Assembly: GCA_964630905.1 (NCBI GenBank)
Contig: CAZVWR010000045.1
Span: 1-26,127, forward strand
DNA length: 26,127 nt
DNA from: JAGOEX01 sp964630905
Lineage (GTDB): Bacteria; UBP6; UBA1177
Reading direction: 5' to 3'
Part shown: positions 1-8,205 of the stretch, piece by piece
Layout of the letters: each line of letters starts with the position of its first letter
Position numbering within the stretch: position 1 is the stretch's first letter
Position numbers and translations under genes: made by a program
The notes under the pieces: model-generated
Told to the model about the DNA's origin: nothing
The model's database searches: none
The model's input: only the letters and a program-made list of their open reading frames with translations

Positions 1-1046
1 AATATAACTATCTTCCGGGTCCTGACGACATATATGTTCCGCCATCAATGATAAAAAAATATGGTCTCCGTACTGGTCAGACAATAAACGGTGAGATCAG
101 AAGCCCCAAGGACGGTGAAAGATATTTCGCACTTCAGAAGATAACATCAGTATTTGAAAATGAGGATATTGACAAGAACAGGCACACGCCGCTTTTTGAC
201 AATCTCACCCCTTTCTATCCCAGAGAGAAGATAGTTCTTGAAACGAAGTCGAGCGTAATGTCAACAAGGATCATGGACCTTCTTGTTCCGATCGGAATGG
301 GTCAGAGAGGTCTTATTGTTGCTCCGCCTAGAACCGGAAAAACGGTTCTTCTTCAGGATATTGCACATTCCATCACAGGGAACCATCCTGATGTTTTCCT
401 TATTGTTCTTCTCATTGATGAAAGACCTGAGGAAGTTACCGATATGATGAGAACTGTTGATGCCGAAGTTATAGCTTCAACATTTGACGAACCCGCAACA
501 CGCCATGTTCAGGTTGCTGAAATGGTTCTTGAGAAAGCAAAGAGAATGGTTGAATTCGGCAAAGATGTTGTCATTCTTCTTGACTCGATAACAAGACTTG
601 CAAGGGCATACAACGCAATAGTTCCTCCGTCAGGCAAGATCCTTTCCGGCGGTGTTGATGCAAACGCTCTTCACAAACCGAAAAGATTCTTCGGTGCGGC
701 AAGAAACATTGAAGAAGGCGGCTCTCTGACAATTATCGCGACAGCCCTTATTGATACAGGAAGCCGTATGGACGAAGTAATATTTGAAGAGTTCAAGGGA
801 ACCGGTAACATGGAAATTCACCTTGACAGAAAACTCATGGAAAAGAGAATATTCCCGTGTCTTGACATCAACAAGTCTGCAACCAGAAAAGAAGAACTTC
901 TTCTTGAGACAGATGTTCTCAATAAGGTATGGATACTTAGAAAACTTCTTCATCCTCTCAATGTCATAGACTCAATGGAGTTCATGCTTGATAAAATGGG
1001 AAAGACCAAGTCGAACAAGGATTTCTTGAAAGCGATGAATTCTTAG
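1..1046 (+). CDS. rho: Transcription termination factor Rho (5' end outside the window)
   Basis: Rho is the hexameric RNA-dependent ATPase that releases RNA from RNA polymerase in the cytoplasm. The frame is open from base 3, before the first ATG at 48, and reads NYLPGPDDIYVPPS, a typical Rho stretch from the RNA-binding region, so this is the 3' part of a longer gene. The ATPase core is complete: a Walker A motif APPRTGKT, a Walker B-like DVVILLDSITRLARAYN segment, and the conserved GGVDANALHKPKRFFGAARN region that includes the R-loop. The extreme N-terminus, including any lineage-specific insertion, cannot be seen. An intrinsic terminator follows 26 bases after the stop, so rho ends its own transcription unit. 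The family assignment is secure. Confidence 0.97.
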   Translation, partial: YNYLPGPDDIYVPPSMIKKYGLRTGQTINGEIRSPKDGERYFALQKITSVFENEDIDKNRHTPLFDNLTPFYPREKIVLETKSSVMSTRIMDLLVPIGMGQRGLIVAPPRTGKTVLLQDIAHSITGNHPDVFLIVLLIDERPEEVTDMMRTVDAEVIASTFDEPATRHVQVAEMVLEKAKRMVEFGKDVVILLDSITRLARAYNAIVPPSGKILSGGVDANALHKPKRFFGAARNIEEGGSLTIIATALIDTGSRMDEVIFEEFKGTGNMEIHLDRKLMEKRIFPCLDINKSATRKEELLLETDVLNKVWILRKLLHPLNVIDSMEFMLDKMGKTKSNKDFLKAMNS

Positions 1047-1072
1047 TATTTTCAATTAAATATCAATTTCAT

Positions 1073-1099
1073 GCCCGCTTGTAATGAGCGGGCTTTTTT
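1073..1099 (+). terminator. Intrinsic terminator after rho
   Basis: A 7-bp perfect GC-rich stem (GCCCGCT at 1073-1079 with AGCGGGC at 1087-1093) closes a 7-base loop and is followed directly by six T. It lies just after the rho stop and is the clearest factor-independent terminator in the window. Confidence 0.9.
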
Positions 1100-1125
1100 A
1101 TTTAATTAAGTTAAAGTTATAAAAT

Positions 1126-1153
1126 TTGATTTTTGGGGCTAATATGAGATAAT
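1126..1153 (+). promoter_or_regulatory. Possible sigma70-type promoter for the exported-protein operon
   Basis: TTGATT (1126-1131), a 16-base spacer and GATAAT (1148-1153) lie between the rho terminator and the first gene of the exported cassette. A promoter is expected here because rho is terminated. The hexamers were found by eye. Confidence 0.4.
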
Positions 1154-1191
1154 CGGCCAAGTGAATTTTAGGGGTTTTTCAGGGGGTAGAT

Positions 1192-3045
1192 ATGAAAAAG
1201 ATTCTGGTTTCAATTTTAGTAGCTGTCTGTTTTGTAATGAATCTTCATGCGGTTGCAGATGATTCTTTATTAAAATCGGATGAAACGCAGAAAAAGTACG
1301 AAAGGAAGGCGGTCATGGGACTTGCCGACATCGGATTCATGCAGAATTCGATCAACATTCCGATGCAGTACTGTGAAAGCAGTCAAAGCGGTTACCGCTG
1401 TACTCCGTGGTCATTCACGGTCAATTATCCGCTTGCCTATGATGAAAAGGTGAAAGCAGCGAAAGAATTCTACGGATGGACGATAACTAACCGTTTTGAC
1501 AAGATAATTCTGCAAAACGGCAACGCAAGCATGTTCACAAAGAACGGTGAAATGACTGTCGAAACAGGGGAGTATATTCCCTATTTTTCTTCAGGAACCG
1601 ACTCGCTTGACGGGTTTAAGAACCGGCTTGAGAACTATCTGAACAGCGGAGTCAAGGAGAGTCTTGGCAAACTTCTTGATGCAACTGTCGAGACAAGATA
1701 CAAGGAACTTCCTGAAACCGAGCAGGCAACTTTCATGGTGACGAAAGCGAAAGAGCTTGGTGTTTCAGCGGAATTTGTAAGAGCGCTTGTAAATTCATCC
1801 TATGTTTTTGCGGCCCATGTCCAGTATATAAAAGGTGCGGGAAAAGTCATAAGAAAAGAGAGAAAGACACTTGACGGCAGAACAATTTATTTTTATGACA
1901 TCGAGTTCGATATTCCGGTCAATGTCACATTCCTGATCTACAACTATAATTTTGAATCAAAGCAGTTCACCCTCCATAAGAAGCTGACTGCTGTATCGGG
2001 AATGGTTTCAGGCTCGACAAACTCATTTACCATAATTCCCACACACGGTCAGGTCATGGCGGCATTCAACGACACTTTCCAGACTGCGATAAAGGCGGCT
2101 TCGATCAATGCCAATTATCAGCTTAAAAAAGATGACAACTTTGCCCTTTTCATGCCGGTTAAAGCAGTAAACGGTTCAAAAATCGAGACCGATTTCGGTG
2201 TGATGGAAGATATCAGGGTCGATCATCCTTTTACAGTAATGGAATCTGTTGACGGACAAATGAAAAAGAAAGGTTATGTGAGAGCACGGAAAGTGAGCGA
2301 AAACTGCTCGGATGACTATAACAAGCCCACAATAATGAAGATCACAAACGGAAAAGCGGAAGAGGCAGATCTTTTAAGGGAATATCCGTGGACTGGACTT
2401 TTCTTCAATCTCGGTTTCGGTATGAATTCAACACTGGTGAACAATGTTAAATTTGCAGACGGAGGCGGGGTTTATGTAGGTCCTATTGGAGATCTTTTCC
2501 TTGCTCCGGGACTCCATCTCGGGGTGAGCATAGATCTTGGTTATTCAACGAACAGTTCTGCACTTAGCGAATTTTATATGGATATTTTTTTCCAGACAAG
2601 TTTGGGAATTGATGACTCTCCAAAAGCAGGTCGTCCGATCTGGTTTGGCGGCGGACTCGGTTTTTCAAAGAGACTTTATGTCGGTGCAGGCGGTTTTTAT
2701 ATTGCTCCCGCTTTGAACCTTGCCTATGAAGGGGGTGTTACACTCAATGATTATTCAATGCAGCAGTTCATTGTAAACCCGCAACTTCATTTCGGATTCA
2801 GCGTTAATCCGTCTTTTGATGTTGTTTTAAAAGGTGGCTGGAATCTTGGATTTGTTGTTCAGATTAAAGACGACCTTGATAGAGAACTTGACAGTGACCT
2901 TCTTGCGATGGGTCTTACAGCCACTATCGATTTTAACTTCCACCTTCCGATAGTCGGAACAATGGCAAAACTTTATACAAAGCCTTCAAATGTATGTGCT
3001 ATAAAAAGAAAATCAGAAAAAAAAGTTGAAAAAGAAACTGAATAG
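1192..3045 (+). CDS. Exported protein with a C-terminal beta-barrel-like region
   Basis: I do not recognise the family. The 617-residue protein starts with a signal peptide (MKKI, hydrophobic core, probable cut near residue 20-22, after HA or AVA). Residues of about 25-395 form a mixed region without an obvious known motif. From about residue 398 the sequence turns into alternating aromatic, glycine and small residues (for example LFFNLGFG, FGGGLGFS, LHFGFSV, WNLGFVV). This pattern fits the amphipathic strands of a small outer-membrane barrel. The last residues are a Lys/Glu-rich tail rather than the terminal aromatic residue common in Omp proteins. The start is supported by a GGGGGT purine-rich site just upstream. 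It is the first gene of a run of exported proteins and probably works with the next three. Barrel topology is inference from pattern only. Confidence 0.75.
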   Translation: MKKILVSILVAVCFVMNLHAVADDSLLKSDETQKKYERKAVMGLADIGFMQNSINIPMQYCESSQSGYRCTPWSFTVNYPLAYDEKVKAAKEFYGWTITNRFDKIILQNGNASMFTKNGEMTVETGEYIPYFSSGTDSLDGFKNRLENYLNSGVKESLGKLLDATVETRYKELPETEQATFMVTKAKELGVSAEFVRALVNSSYVFAAHVQYIKGAGKVIRKERKTLDGRTIYFYDIEFDIPVNVTFLIYNYNFESKQFTLHKKLTAVSGMVSGSTNSFTIIPTHGQVMAAFNDTFQTAIKAASINANYQLKKDDNFALFMPVKAVNGSKIETDFGVMEDIRVDHPFTVMESVDGQMKKKGYVRARKVSENCSDDYNKPTIMKITNGKAEEADLLREYPWTGLFFNLGFGMNSTLVNNVKFADGGGVYVGPIGDLFLAPGLHLGVSIDLGYSTNSSALSEFYMDIFFQTSLGIDDSPKAGRPIWFGGGLGFSKRLYVGAGGFYIAPALNLAYEGGVTLNDYSMQQFIVNPQLHFGFSVNPSFDVVLKGGWNLGFVVQIKDDLDRELDSDLLAMGLTATIDFNFHLPIVGTMAKLYTKPSNVCAIKRKSEKKVEKETE

Positions 3046-3092
3046 GGCGTTTATTTAATAGGTTTATTTTTAATTTCTGGGAGGAAATCAAA

Positions 3093-4307
3093 ATGAAAAG
3101 AATGTTAGTAAGTTTAACAGTTGTTATTTCCATGCTTTTTGCAAGCTGCGGCTCGGCTCCGGTCTGCAATGCCAATTCTCAGCCGACTCCGGCAAGTTAT
3201 GAGGCAAGTTTCGTTGAAAGTTCAGGAACAGGCGAAATGATGATTAAAGCGACAGGTCTTGGATGCACAATGGAAGAAGCGACAAACGAAGCAAAGAAAA
3301 CCGCAATATGGTTCGTACTTGAAGGGGGAGATAAACCGGTACTGAAGTCTCCTGCAGAAAAAACAAAAGCAGTCGGCCTTGCAATGCAGATGTATGCAAA
3401 CAATGCAAAATACATCAGATGGCAGTCAGACATCAAAGGAAAGACAAAACAGGGTGACAAGACAAAGCTCACTTATCTTTTCAAAGTTGATGTGGCAATG
3501 ATAACTGAAGAACTTGTTGCAAGCGAGATCATCTCATCTTCTGAAGATATCGGCGAAAAGATCGGCATGCCCACAATTTCAGTGTTTGCCGACAAAGGCG
3601 GCGACTATGCAAAAACCGCAGTTGTAGTAATTCAAGAATATTTCACAGACAATTCATTTGAAGTTTATAAGGCAGATCAGGGTGAAAAAGTAAACAATCT
3701 TGTCAGCAAGATCTCAACCCTTGAAGGTGCCGACACAGATCCGATGCACGATATGGCTCTTTCACTTGGAAGCGATATCTATGCAAAAATAAATTACTCA
3801 GGTGGCGCAGGAAGCATGGGAACAGCAAAAGCTTCAGTAGTTGTAGAAGTTTATGAAACAGCTTCAGGCAAAATGCTCGGTTCCACGACCGGTTATTCAG
3901 CAGAAAGAAGAGTGACCGACCCGAATGCACTTGTTCAGGAAGCGACAAATGATGCTTCTTCAAAAATATTAAGCCAGATCAAGAAAGAGTGGATGGAAAT
4001 GGTCAAGAAGGGCAAACCTTTCAAAGTTACTGTACTTTCAAATTCAAATGACGGTCCGGCAGTTGACGAAGCAATCTACGGAGCGCTCAAGAACATGTCA
4101 CCAAGACCGATAAAAAGACAGGGTGGCGGAAAATCTACTTTCAGCTATATCGCCTACATAAAAGATGTTCCGAACGCTTATGAGCTTTTCATGAACATTA
4201 AGAACAACTACAGCGGCCCGGGTAAACTTGAAAAAGTGAGCGATACCGGCTCATTCCTTGTTTTCAAAGCAACAAGCACAGGTAACATTGAATTAACAAT
4301 TGAATAG
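3093..4307 (+). CDS. Lipoprotein with an LPP20-like N-terminal domain
   Basis: The 404-residue protein has a lipoprotein signal ending in the lipobox FASC (lipidated Cys19), so it should be anchored to a membrane facing the periplasm. After a short linker, residues of about 45-145 carry the pattern G-x-G-x-T-x-x-E-A-x-x-x-A-K-K, as in LPP20/FlgP-like domains. The middle part (about 155-310, TISVFADKGGDYAKTAVVVIQEYF onward) has alternating strands and helices like CsgG/TolB-type periplasmic domains. A last alpha/beta domain ends the chain. The order suggests a multi-domain surface-complex subunit. A strong GGGAGG ribosome site precedes the start. The gene lies 47 bases after the beta-barrel-like gene and 8 bases before the PEGA protein, so co-transcription is likely. 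Exact function is unknown. Confidence 0.8.
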   Translation: MKRMLVSLTVVISMLFASCGSAPVCNANSQPTPASYEASFVESSGTGEMMIKATGLGCTMEEATNEAKKTAIWFVLEGGDKPVLKSPAEKTKAVGLAMQMYANNAKYIRWQSDIKGKTKQGDKTKLTYLFKVDVAMITEELVASEIISSSEDIGEKIGMPTISVFADKGGDYAKTAVVVIQEYFTDNSFEVYKADQGEKVNNLVSKISTLEGADTDPMHDMALSLGSDIYAKINYSGGAGSMGTAKASVVVEVYETASGKMLGSTTGYSAERRVTDPNALVQEATNDASSKILSQIKKEWMEMVKKGKPFKVTVLSNSNDGPAVDEAIYGALKNMSPRPIKRQGGGKSTFSYIAYIKDVPNAYELFMNIKNNYSGPGKLEKVSDTGSFLVFKATSTGNIELTIE

Positions 4308-4315
4308 GTTAAGTA

Positions 4316-5569
4316 ATGAAAAATATTGTTTTGCGTATCGGAATAATGTTTCTGATCGCTGTTTTTCTTCCAGTCTGCTTAACGGCAAAAGGGAACTACA
4401 GCAAAGTGAAGAAAGATGCCTCCGATGCTTTTGCAGAACTTGATGGATCGGGGCCGGCAAGTCCGGCTCCCGTATCTTCATCAAAAAAAGGTGGCAAACC
4501 CTCTATTTCCGATGTCGATGTCGAAACAGCCGTTTTGAAAGGGACCGGCTACGGTGATAGCGAAAAAACGGCAAAGATGGATGCTCTCACTCAGCTAAGC
4601 CATTCGATCGTTGCGCGGATCAAGGGGGAAACGACGCTCTCACAAGCTGAAAAAGATGGCAAGTATACAGAATCATTGAAAAACGATATCACAGTCAACT
4701 CTGCTGTTTTTCTTAAAGGTGTTGAATATACAGCCCCTAAAAAAGTGACACAGGGTTATGAGGTCACTGCTTTTATGTCAGCGCAGGCGGTAATAAATAC
4801 AATAACTTATCTTATAACAACTCTGCCGGATGACCTTGAAGCGCTTGACCCTGTTAAATATGATGCAACTCTCACAACGATATATCTTGCTTTTTCTCTT
4901 CTTTATTCTGTGCCCGACAGTTCTGTTCCTGAAAAGAAGAAGTATATCAGCATGTTAAGTGAAGTTAAAAAAGAAATTGAAAGACTTGCCTCACATGGCT
5001 CCATTTATTTTTCAGGTAAAACGGGTCTTAAAGGGAGTGTTGATATAAACGGAGCTGTAAACAGCATCAATAAAAAGATATTCCTGAAACCTGGCAGTTA
5101 CAATTTCTTAATAAAATCAGATGGATATAAAAATCTTAAAGGGTCTTTCCAGATCTCAAAAGGAGACAAGAAATTTGTTGAACTGGTGCTTATTCCTGAA
5201 AAAATGGCAAAAAAAGAGGTTCATCTTCAGGTAATAAGCGAAGTCAGGATTGTTGATGACATTGAAAAGGCTCTTCTTGATTTCGGCATCATCCCGGCAC
5301 AGAACGAGGAGCTTCCCCACTGGATAGTCGTAACTCTTAAAGGGAGTACGATAACTGTTGATAATTACAGGAAATATATTCTTGAAGTTGATGTTCACAC
5401 ATTCAAGAACGGCCAGAAATATAAAATTACCCACTATGAACACAAGCCGTTCTTTGTAACTCCGCAGAATGAACAGATGAAGATAAGAGAGGAGACTAAA
5501 AATGTTTCTCTTGCTGTCGTAAAAAAGTTTTTCTCATCAATAAATCTTGAGGAATTCCTCTCGGATTAA
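4316..5569 (+). CDS. Exported LPP20-like and PEGA domain protein
   Basis: This 417-residue protein has a signal peptide (residues 1-24). Cys21 follows LPV, which is not a good lipobox, so I read it as a soluble periplasmic or secreted protein. A low-complexity Ser/Pro/Lys linker is followed by an LPP20-like domain (about 65-165; core KGTGYGDSEKTAKMDALTQL). This resembles the N-terminal domain of the lipoprotein encoded just upstream. Residues of about 228-294 form a PEGA-type module (GSIYFSGKTGLKGSVDING, then LKPGSYNFLIKSDGYK), a small beta fold common in cell-envelope proteins. The remaining 120 residues form an alpha/beta domain I cannot name. Spacing to neighbours is 8 and 12 bases, which supports one operon. 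It may be a scaffold between membrane and wall. That role is inference. Confidence 0.78.
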   Translation: MKNIVLRIGIMFLIAVFLPVCLTAKGNYSKVKKDASDAFAELDGSGPASPAPVSSSKKGGKPSISDVDVETAVLKGTGYGDSEKTAKMDALTQLSHSIVARIKGETTLSQAEKDGKYTESLKNDITVNSAVFLKGVEYTAPKKVTQGYEVTAFMSAQAVINTITYLITTLPDDLEALDPVKYDATLTTIYLAFSLLYSVPDSSVPEKKKYISMLSEVKKEIERLASHGSIYFSGKTGLKGSVDINGAVNSINKKIFLKPGSYNFLIKSDGYKNLKGSFQISKGDKKFVELVLIPEKMAKKEVHLQVISEVRIVDDIEKALLDFGIIPAQNEELPHWIVVTLKGSTITVDNYRKYILEVDVHTFKNGQKYKITHYEHKPFFVTPQNEQMKIREETKNVSLAVVKKFFSSINLEEFLSD

Positions 5570-5581
5570 ACGGAGGCGATC

Positions 5582-6475
5582 ATGTTTAATTTAAGGCGCA
5601 ATGCCTTGATAATAGTGGCAATGTTGTTTTGTTCCATGTTTGTGTATGCTCAGAATATCAAGGTTGCAGTTATCGACCTTGACGGTGGAACTTACTACAA
5701 AGATTATGCTTCCACAGTTACCCAGATAATAATTTCTGAGCTTTCCGCAGATTCGAAGATCGAGCTTGTTGAAAGAAGTCAGCTTAAAAAGATTCTTGAT
5801 GAACACGGTTTGCAGATGACAGGCCTTGTTGACCCTGAAAAAGCTGTGGAACTGGGTAAATTCATTGCGATAAACAAGCTTATAACAGGAACGCTCGGGC
5901 CGCTTGGAAATCAGTTTGTGATAACTGTGAGAATGATCGATATCGAAACTTCAAAGATAGATCTGTCTGTCACAGAAACAGTTCCAAATGCTTCTTCTCT
6001 TCCCTCAGGTTCAAAAGTTGTGGCTGAAAAACTGCTTAATGCGATAATTAGCGGAAAAGCAGTCAGTGAAAGTGCTCGCGAAAAGCTCAAATACAGTTGC
6101 GAAACAAAAAAAGATGCGACAGCCTGTTTTAAGCTTGGAGTCTCATGGTATAAAGGAATTGAAGGGATGAAAAACCTGATATTTGCAAAAAACCATTTTG
6201 CGACCGCTTGCAGTTATGGACACGGAAGAGCTTGTTATTACACAGGAAATATGCTTAAAAAGGGGCTTGGCGGAAATAAGGAACCACTTAATTCAGGTAA
6301 ATACTTCAAGGCGGCATGTGATTCAGGATTTCAGAAAGGATGCTCACAAAAGGGCTTTTCTTCCGGTGGATCTGCATTCGGTGATCCGGCAGTAAGCGGA
6401 GGAAATGAATCAATCGGCCCGAAAAAGAAACCGGCAGGTGGATCAGAAGATACAATTCCTGAGCTTGAAGAGTGA
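5582..6475 (+). CDS. CsgG-like exported protein fused to cysteine-rich Sel1 repeats
   Basis: A 297-residue exported protein with a signal peptide cut after VYA (residue 23). Residues of about 26-160 match the CsgG/FlgO-type periplasmic fold: IKVAVIDLDGG, then ELVERSQLKKILDEHGLQMTG, then the LGKFIAINKLITGTLG segment. Residues of about 172-258 are Sel1-like repeats with paired cysteines (C173/C182, C210/C218, C246/C254). This is the pattern of Helicobacter cysteine-rich Hcp proteins, where each helical repeat is cross-linked by a disulfide. The tail is rich in Gly, Lys and acidic residues. CsgG itself is a lipoprotein secretion pore; this protein has no lipobox and lacks an evident pore segment, so I expect a structural or assembly role rather than a pore. 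The gene is 12 bases after the PEGA gene and 19 before pyrD. Confidence 0.82.
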   Translation: MFNLRRNALIIVAMLFCSMFVYAQNIKVAVIDLDGGTYYKDYASTVTQIIISELSADSKIELVERSQLKKILDEHGLQMTGLVDPEKAVELGKFIAINKLITGTLGPLGNQFVITVRMIDIETSKIDLSVTETVPNASSLPSGSKVVAEKLLNAIISGKAVSESAREKLKYSCETKKDATACFKLGVSWYKGIEGMKNLIFAKNHFATACSYGHGRACYYTGNMLKKGLGGNKEPLNSGKYFKAACDSGFQKGCSQKGFSSGGSAFGDPAVSGGNESIGPKKKPAGGSEDTIPELEE

Positions 6476-6494
6476 CACAATGATGGAGAAATGA

Positions 6495-7400
6495 ATGGAT
6501 CTATCTGTAAAAATCGGCAAAATGACTCTGCAAAATCCAATACTTACTGCTTCAGGCACTTTCGGGTACGGACCTGAATTTTCATATTATCTTGATCTTA
6601 ATAAGATCGGCGGTTTCTGCACAAAAGGAATTTCAATTGAGCCCCGTGGCGGCAATCCTGCTCCGAGAATTGTTGAAACTGCATCGGGAATGCTCAATTC
6701 GATCGGGCTTGAAAACTGTGGATCGGAAGCGTTTCTTACAAAAGTGATGCCGACAATAAAAAATGTTAAAAGTGCAATAATTGTAAACTTCTATGCAGGT
6801 ACTGAAGAAGATTTCATAAGACTTGCAGAAGTACTTTCAGTTGATGAAAGAATTGATGCTCTCGAGATGAACCTGTCGTGTCCCAATGTTAAGAAAGGTG
6901 GGAGTGCATTCGGTGCAAATCCTGAATTGATTGAAAGACTTACAAGATCGATCAAGAATGTGACGGATAAAACTCTGATAGTGAAGCTTTCACCCAATGT
7001 GACCGATATCACCGCAACGGCTCTTGCGGCGGAATCTGGCGGAGCGGACAGTGTTTCATTGATAAATACTTTAATTGGAACCGCTATTGACCGCGAAAAG
7101 AGAACATTCATTTTGGGCAATAAGATCGGCGGGTTAAGCGGTCCTGCAATCAAGCCGGTCGCTCTCAAAATGGTTTGGCAGGTTGCAAAAGCTGTTAAAA
7201 TTCCTGTCATCGGAATGGGTGGAATAAGCAACCTTGAAGATGTTCTTGATTTTCTGATAGTTGGTGCAAAAGCTGTTCAGATAGGGGCGTGGAATTTTAT
7301 AAATCCGTCAATTGCCGAGGAAGTTGTTGACGGACTTGAGAATTATTTAAAACAAAGAGGTGAAACTCTTTCTGAACTTATCGGGTCTATAAAACAATGA
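6495..7400 (+). CDS. pyrD: Dihydroorotate dehydrogenase, class 1B catalytic subunit
   Basis: PyrD oxidises dihydroorotate to orotate in pyrimidine synthesis using FMN. The 301-residue length fits the family. The N-terminal MTLQNPILTASGTFGYG, Lys44 in FCTKGIS, and the NLSCPNVKKGG segment with the catalytic-base Cys129 mark class 1. The GGSAFG continuation and FMN phosphate-binding IGMGGI are as in class 1B, the NAD-linked form that normally works with the iron-sulfur flavoprotein PyrK. No pyrK is present in this window. The start at 6495 is preceded by TGGAGA; an ATG four bases earlier is out of frame. Its stop overlaps the start of the M23 lipoprotein gene by 4 bases, so the two are translationally coupled. 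It is the only plain metabolic gene in a run of envelope genes. Confidence 0.95.
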   Translation: MDLSVKIGKMTLQNPILTASGTFGYGPEFSYYLDLNKIGGFCTKGISIEPRGGNPAPRIVETASGMLNSIGLENCGSEAFLTKVMPTIKNVKSAIIVNFYAGTEEDFIRLAEVLSVDERIDALEMNLSCPNVKKGGSAFGANPELIERLTRSIKNVTDKTLIVKLSPNVTDITATALAAESGGADSVSLINTLIGTAIDREKRTFILGNKIGGLSGPAIKPVALKMVWQVAKAVKIPVIGMGGISNLEDVLDFLIVGAKAVQIGAWNFINPSIAEEVVDGLENYLKQRGETLSELIGSIKQ

Positions 7401-8092
7401 GAAAAATAACTGTTGTTTTTCTCTTTTCACTCTTTTATCTTTCCTGTATCACTCAGGGATTCGGTGTTTATCATAAAGTCGGGCATGATGAAAATGTTAA
7501 AATAATATCAGAGCTTTACGGCATCGAGCCATCTGTTTTAAGAACTGAAAATCAGATTCCTGAAGATGTTTCAGTTCTTGATGAAGGGGTGACGATCTTC
7601 ATTCCGGGAGCAAAAGAAGTTCTTAAATATGAAGAGCCGGTAAAAGAAGAAGAGCCCGTTTCAAAAGATGAAAAAACCGAAGAGATCCCCTCTGAAACAT
7701 CCGAAGATCATGATGAAACGGCAGTTAATTTTGTCTGGCCGGCAAGTGGAAATGTGGCAGTCCCTTTCGGCGGCGAGTTTGAGAACAGAAATGAAGGGAT
7801 TGACATCGAACTTGCTGAAGGAACGGAGGTTAGAGCCGCCGCAGACGGCAAAGTCCTTTTCAGTGCCTCCCACGGCGGATTCGGCAACATGGTCATCATT
7901 CAGCATAACGAAAGATTCATCAGTGTTTATGCACACTTGAAAGAAAATGCAGCAAAAGAGGGACAGTCAATAAAACAAGGCGAACTTGTCGGTTTTTCCG
8001 GCATGACAGGCATCGCCTCAACACCCCGGCTCCACTTTGAAATAAGAGAATATTCAAAACCGGTCGATCCGATGAAGTATCTGAAAAATTAG
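7397..8092 (+). CDS. LysM/M23 lipoprotein with a degenerate active site (NlpD-like)
   Basis: A 231-residue lipoprotein (lipobox YLSC, Cys17) with a LysM-like region (about 24-71, HKVGHDENVKIISELYGI), an acidic Glu/Lys linker, and a C-terminal LytM/M23 domain (about 112-231). In active M23 enzymes zinc is held by His and Asp of HxxxD and the second His of HxH, with the first His catalytic. Here HxxxD reads NEGID (His replaced by Asn132, Asp136 kept), and the HxH position reads RLH (first His replaced by Arg211, His213 kept). YAH (His180) is intact. The domain is therefore probably not a peptidase. This resembles NlpD and EnvC, which activate cell-division amidases. The start ATG overlaps the pyrD stop. 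Part of its 3' end is duplicated at 10133-10203. Confidence 0.88.
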   Translation: MRKITVVFLFSLFYLSCITQGFGVYHKVGHDENVKIISELYGIEPSVLRTENQIPEDVSVLDEGVTIFIPGAKEVLKYEEPVKEEEPVSKDEKTEEIPSETSEDHDETAVNFVWPASGNVAVPFGGEFENRNEGIDIELAEGTEVRAAADGKVLFSASHGGFGNMVIIQHNERFISVYAHLKENAAKEGQSIKQGELVGFSGMTGIASTPRLHFEIREYSKPVDPMKYLKN

Positions 8093-8132
8093 AAAGGTTA
8101 AATTTTTATTTAAATCAACAATTTTCTTAACT

Positions 8133-8204
8133 GGGAAAACTTGCTTTTTTAGGAAAACAGAGCTATGTTTTCTTGGAATTTGTTATTTTCTCAAACGGGA
8201 AAAC
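8133..8204 (+). promoter_or_regulatory. Promoter and candidate operator of the AbiE-like module
   Basis: TTGCTT (8141-8146), a 17-base spacer and TATGTT (8164-8169) form a possible promoter. Around it GGGAAAAC occurs at 8133-8140 and 8197-8204, with a related AGGAAAAC at 8151-8158. The latter faces an inverted GTTTTCTT at 8167-8174 that covers the -10. AbiEi antitoxins are known to repress their own operon by binding inverted repeats, so these may be operator sites. Transcription starting near 8176 would exclude the TTG at 8173 as a start codon. Confidence 0.4.
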
Positions 8205-8205
8205 T

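Noticed and set aside
6791..7231. 146-residue minus-strand open frame
   Set aside because: It is antisense to the conserved core of pyrD and has no ribosome site.
8173..8205. TTG start that would extend the AbiEi-like protein by 11 residues
   Set aside because: It lies 3-4 bases from the predicted -10 and inside the inverted repeat, so it would precede the transcript start. ATG 8206 has a GGGA site upstream.
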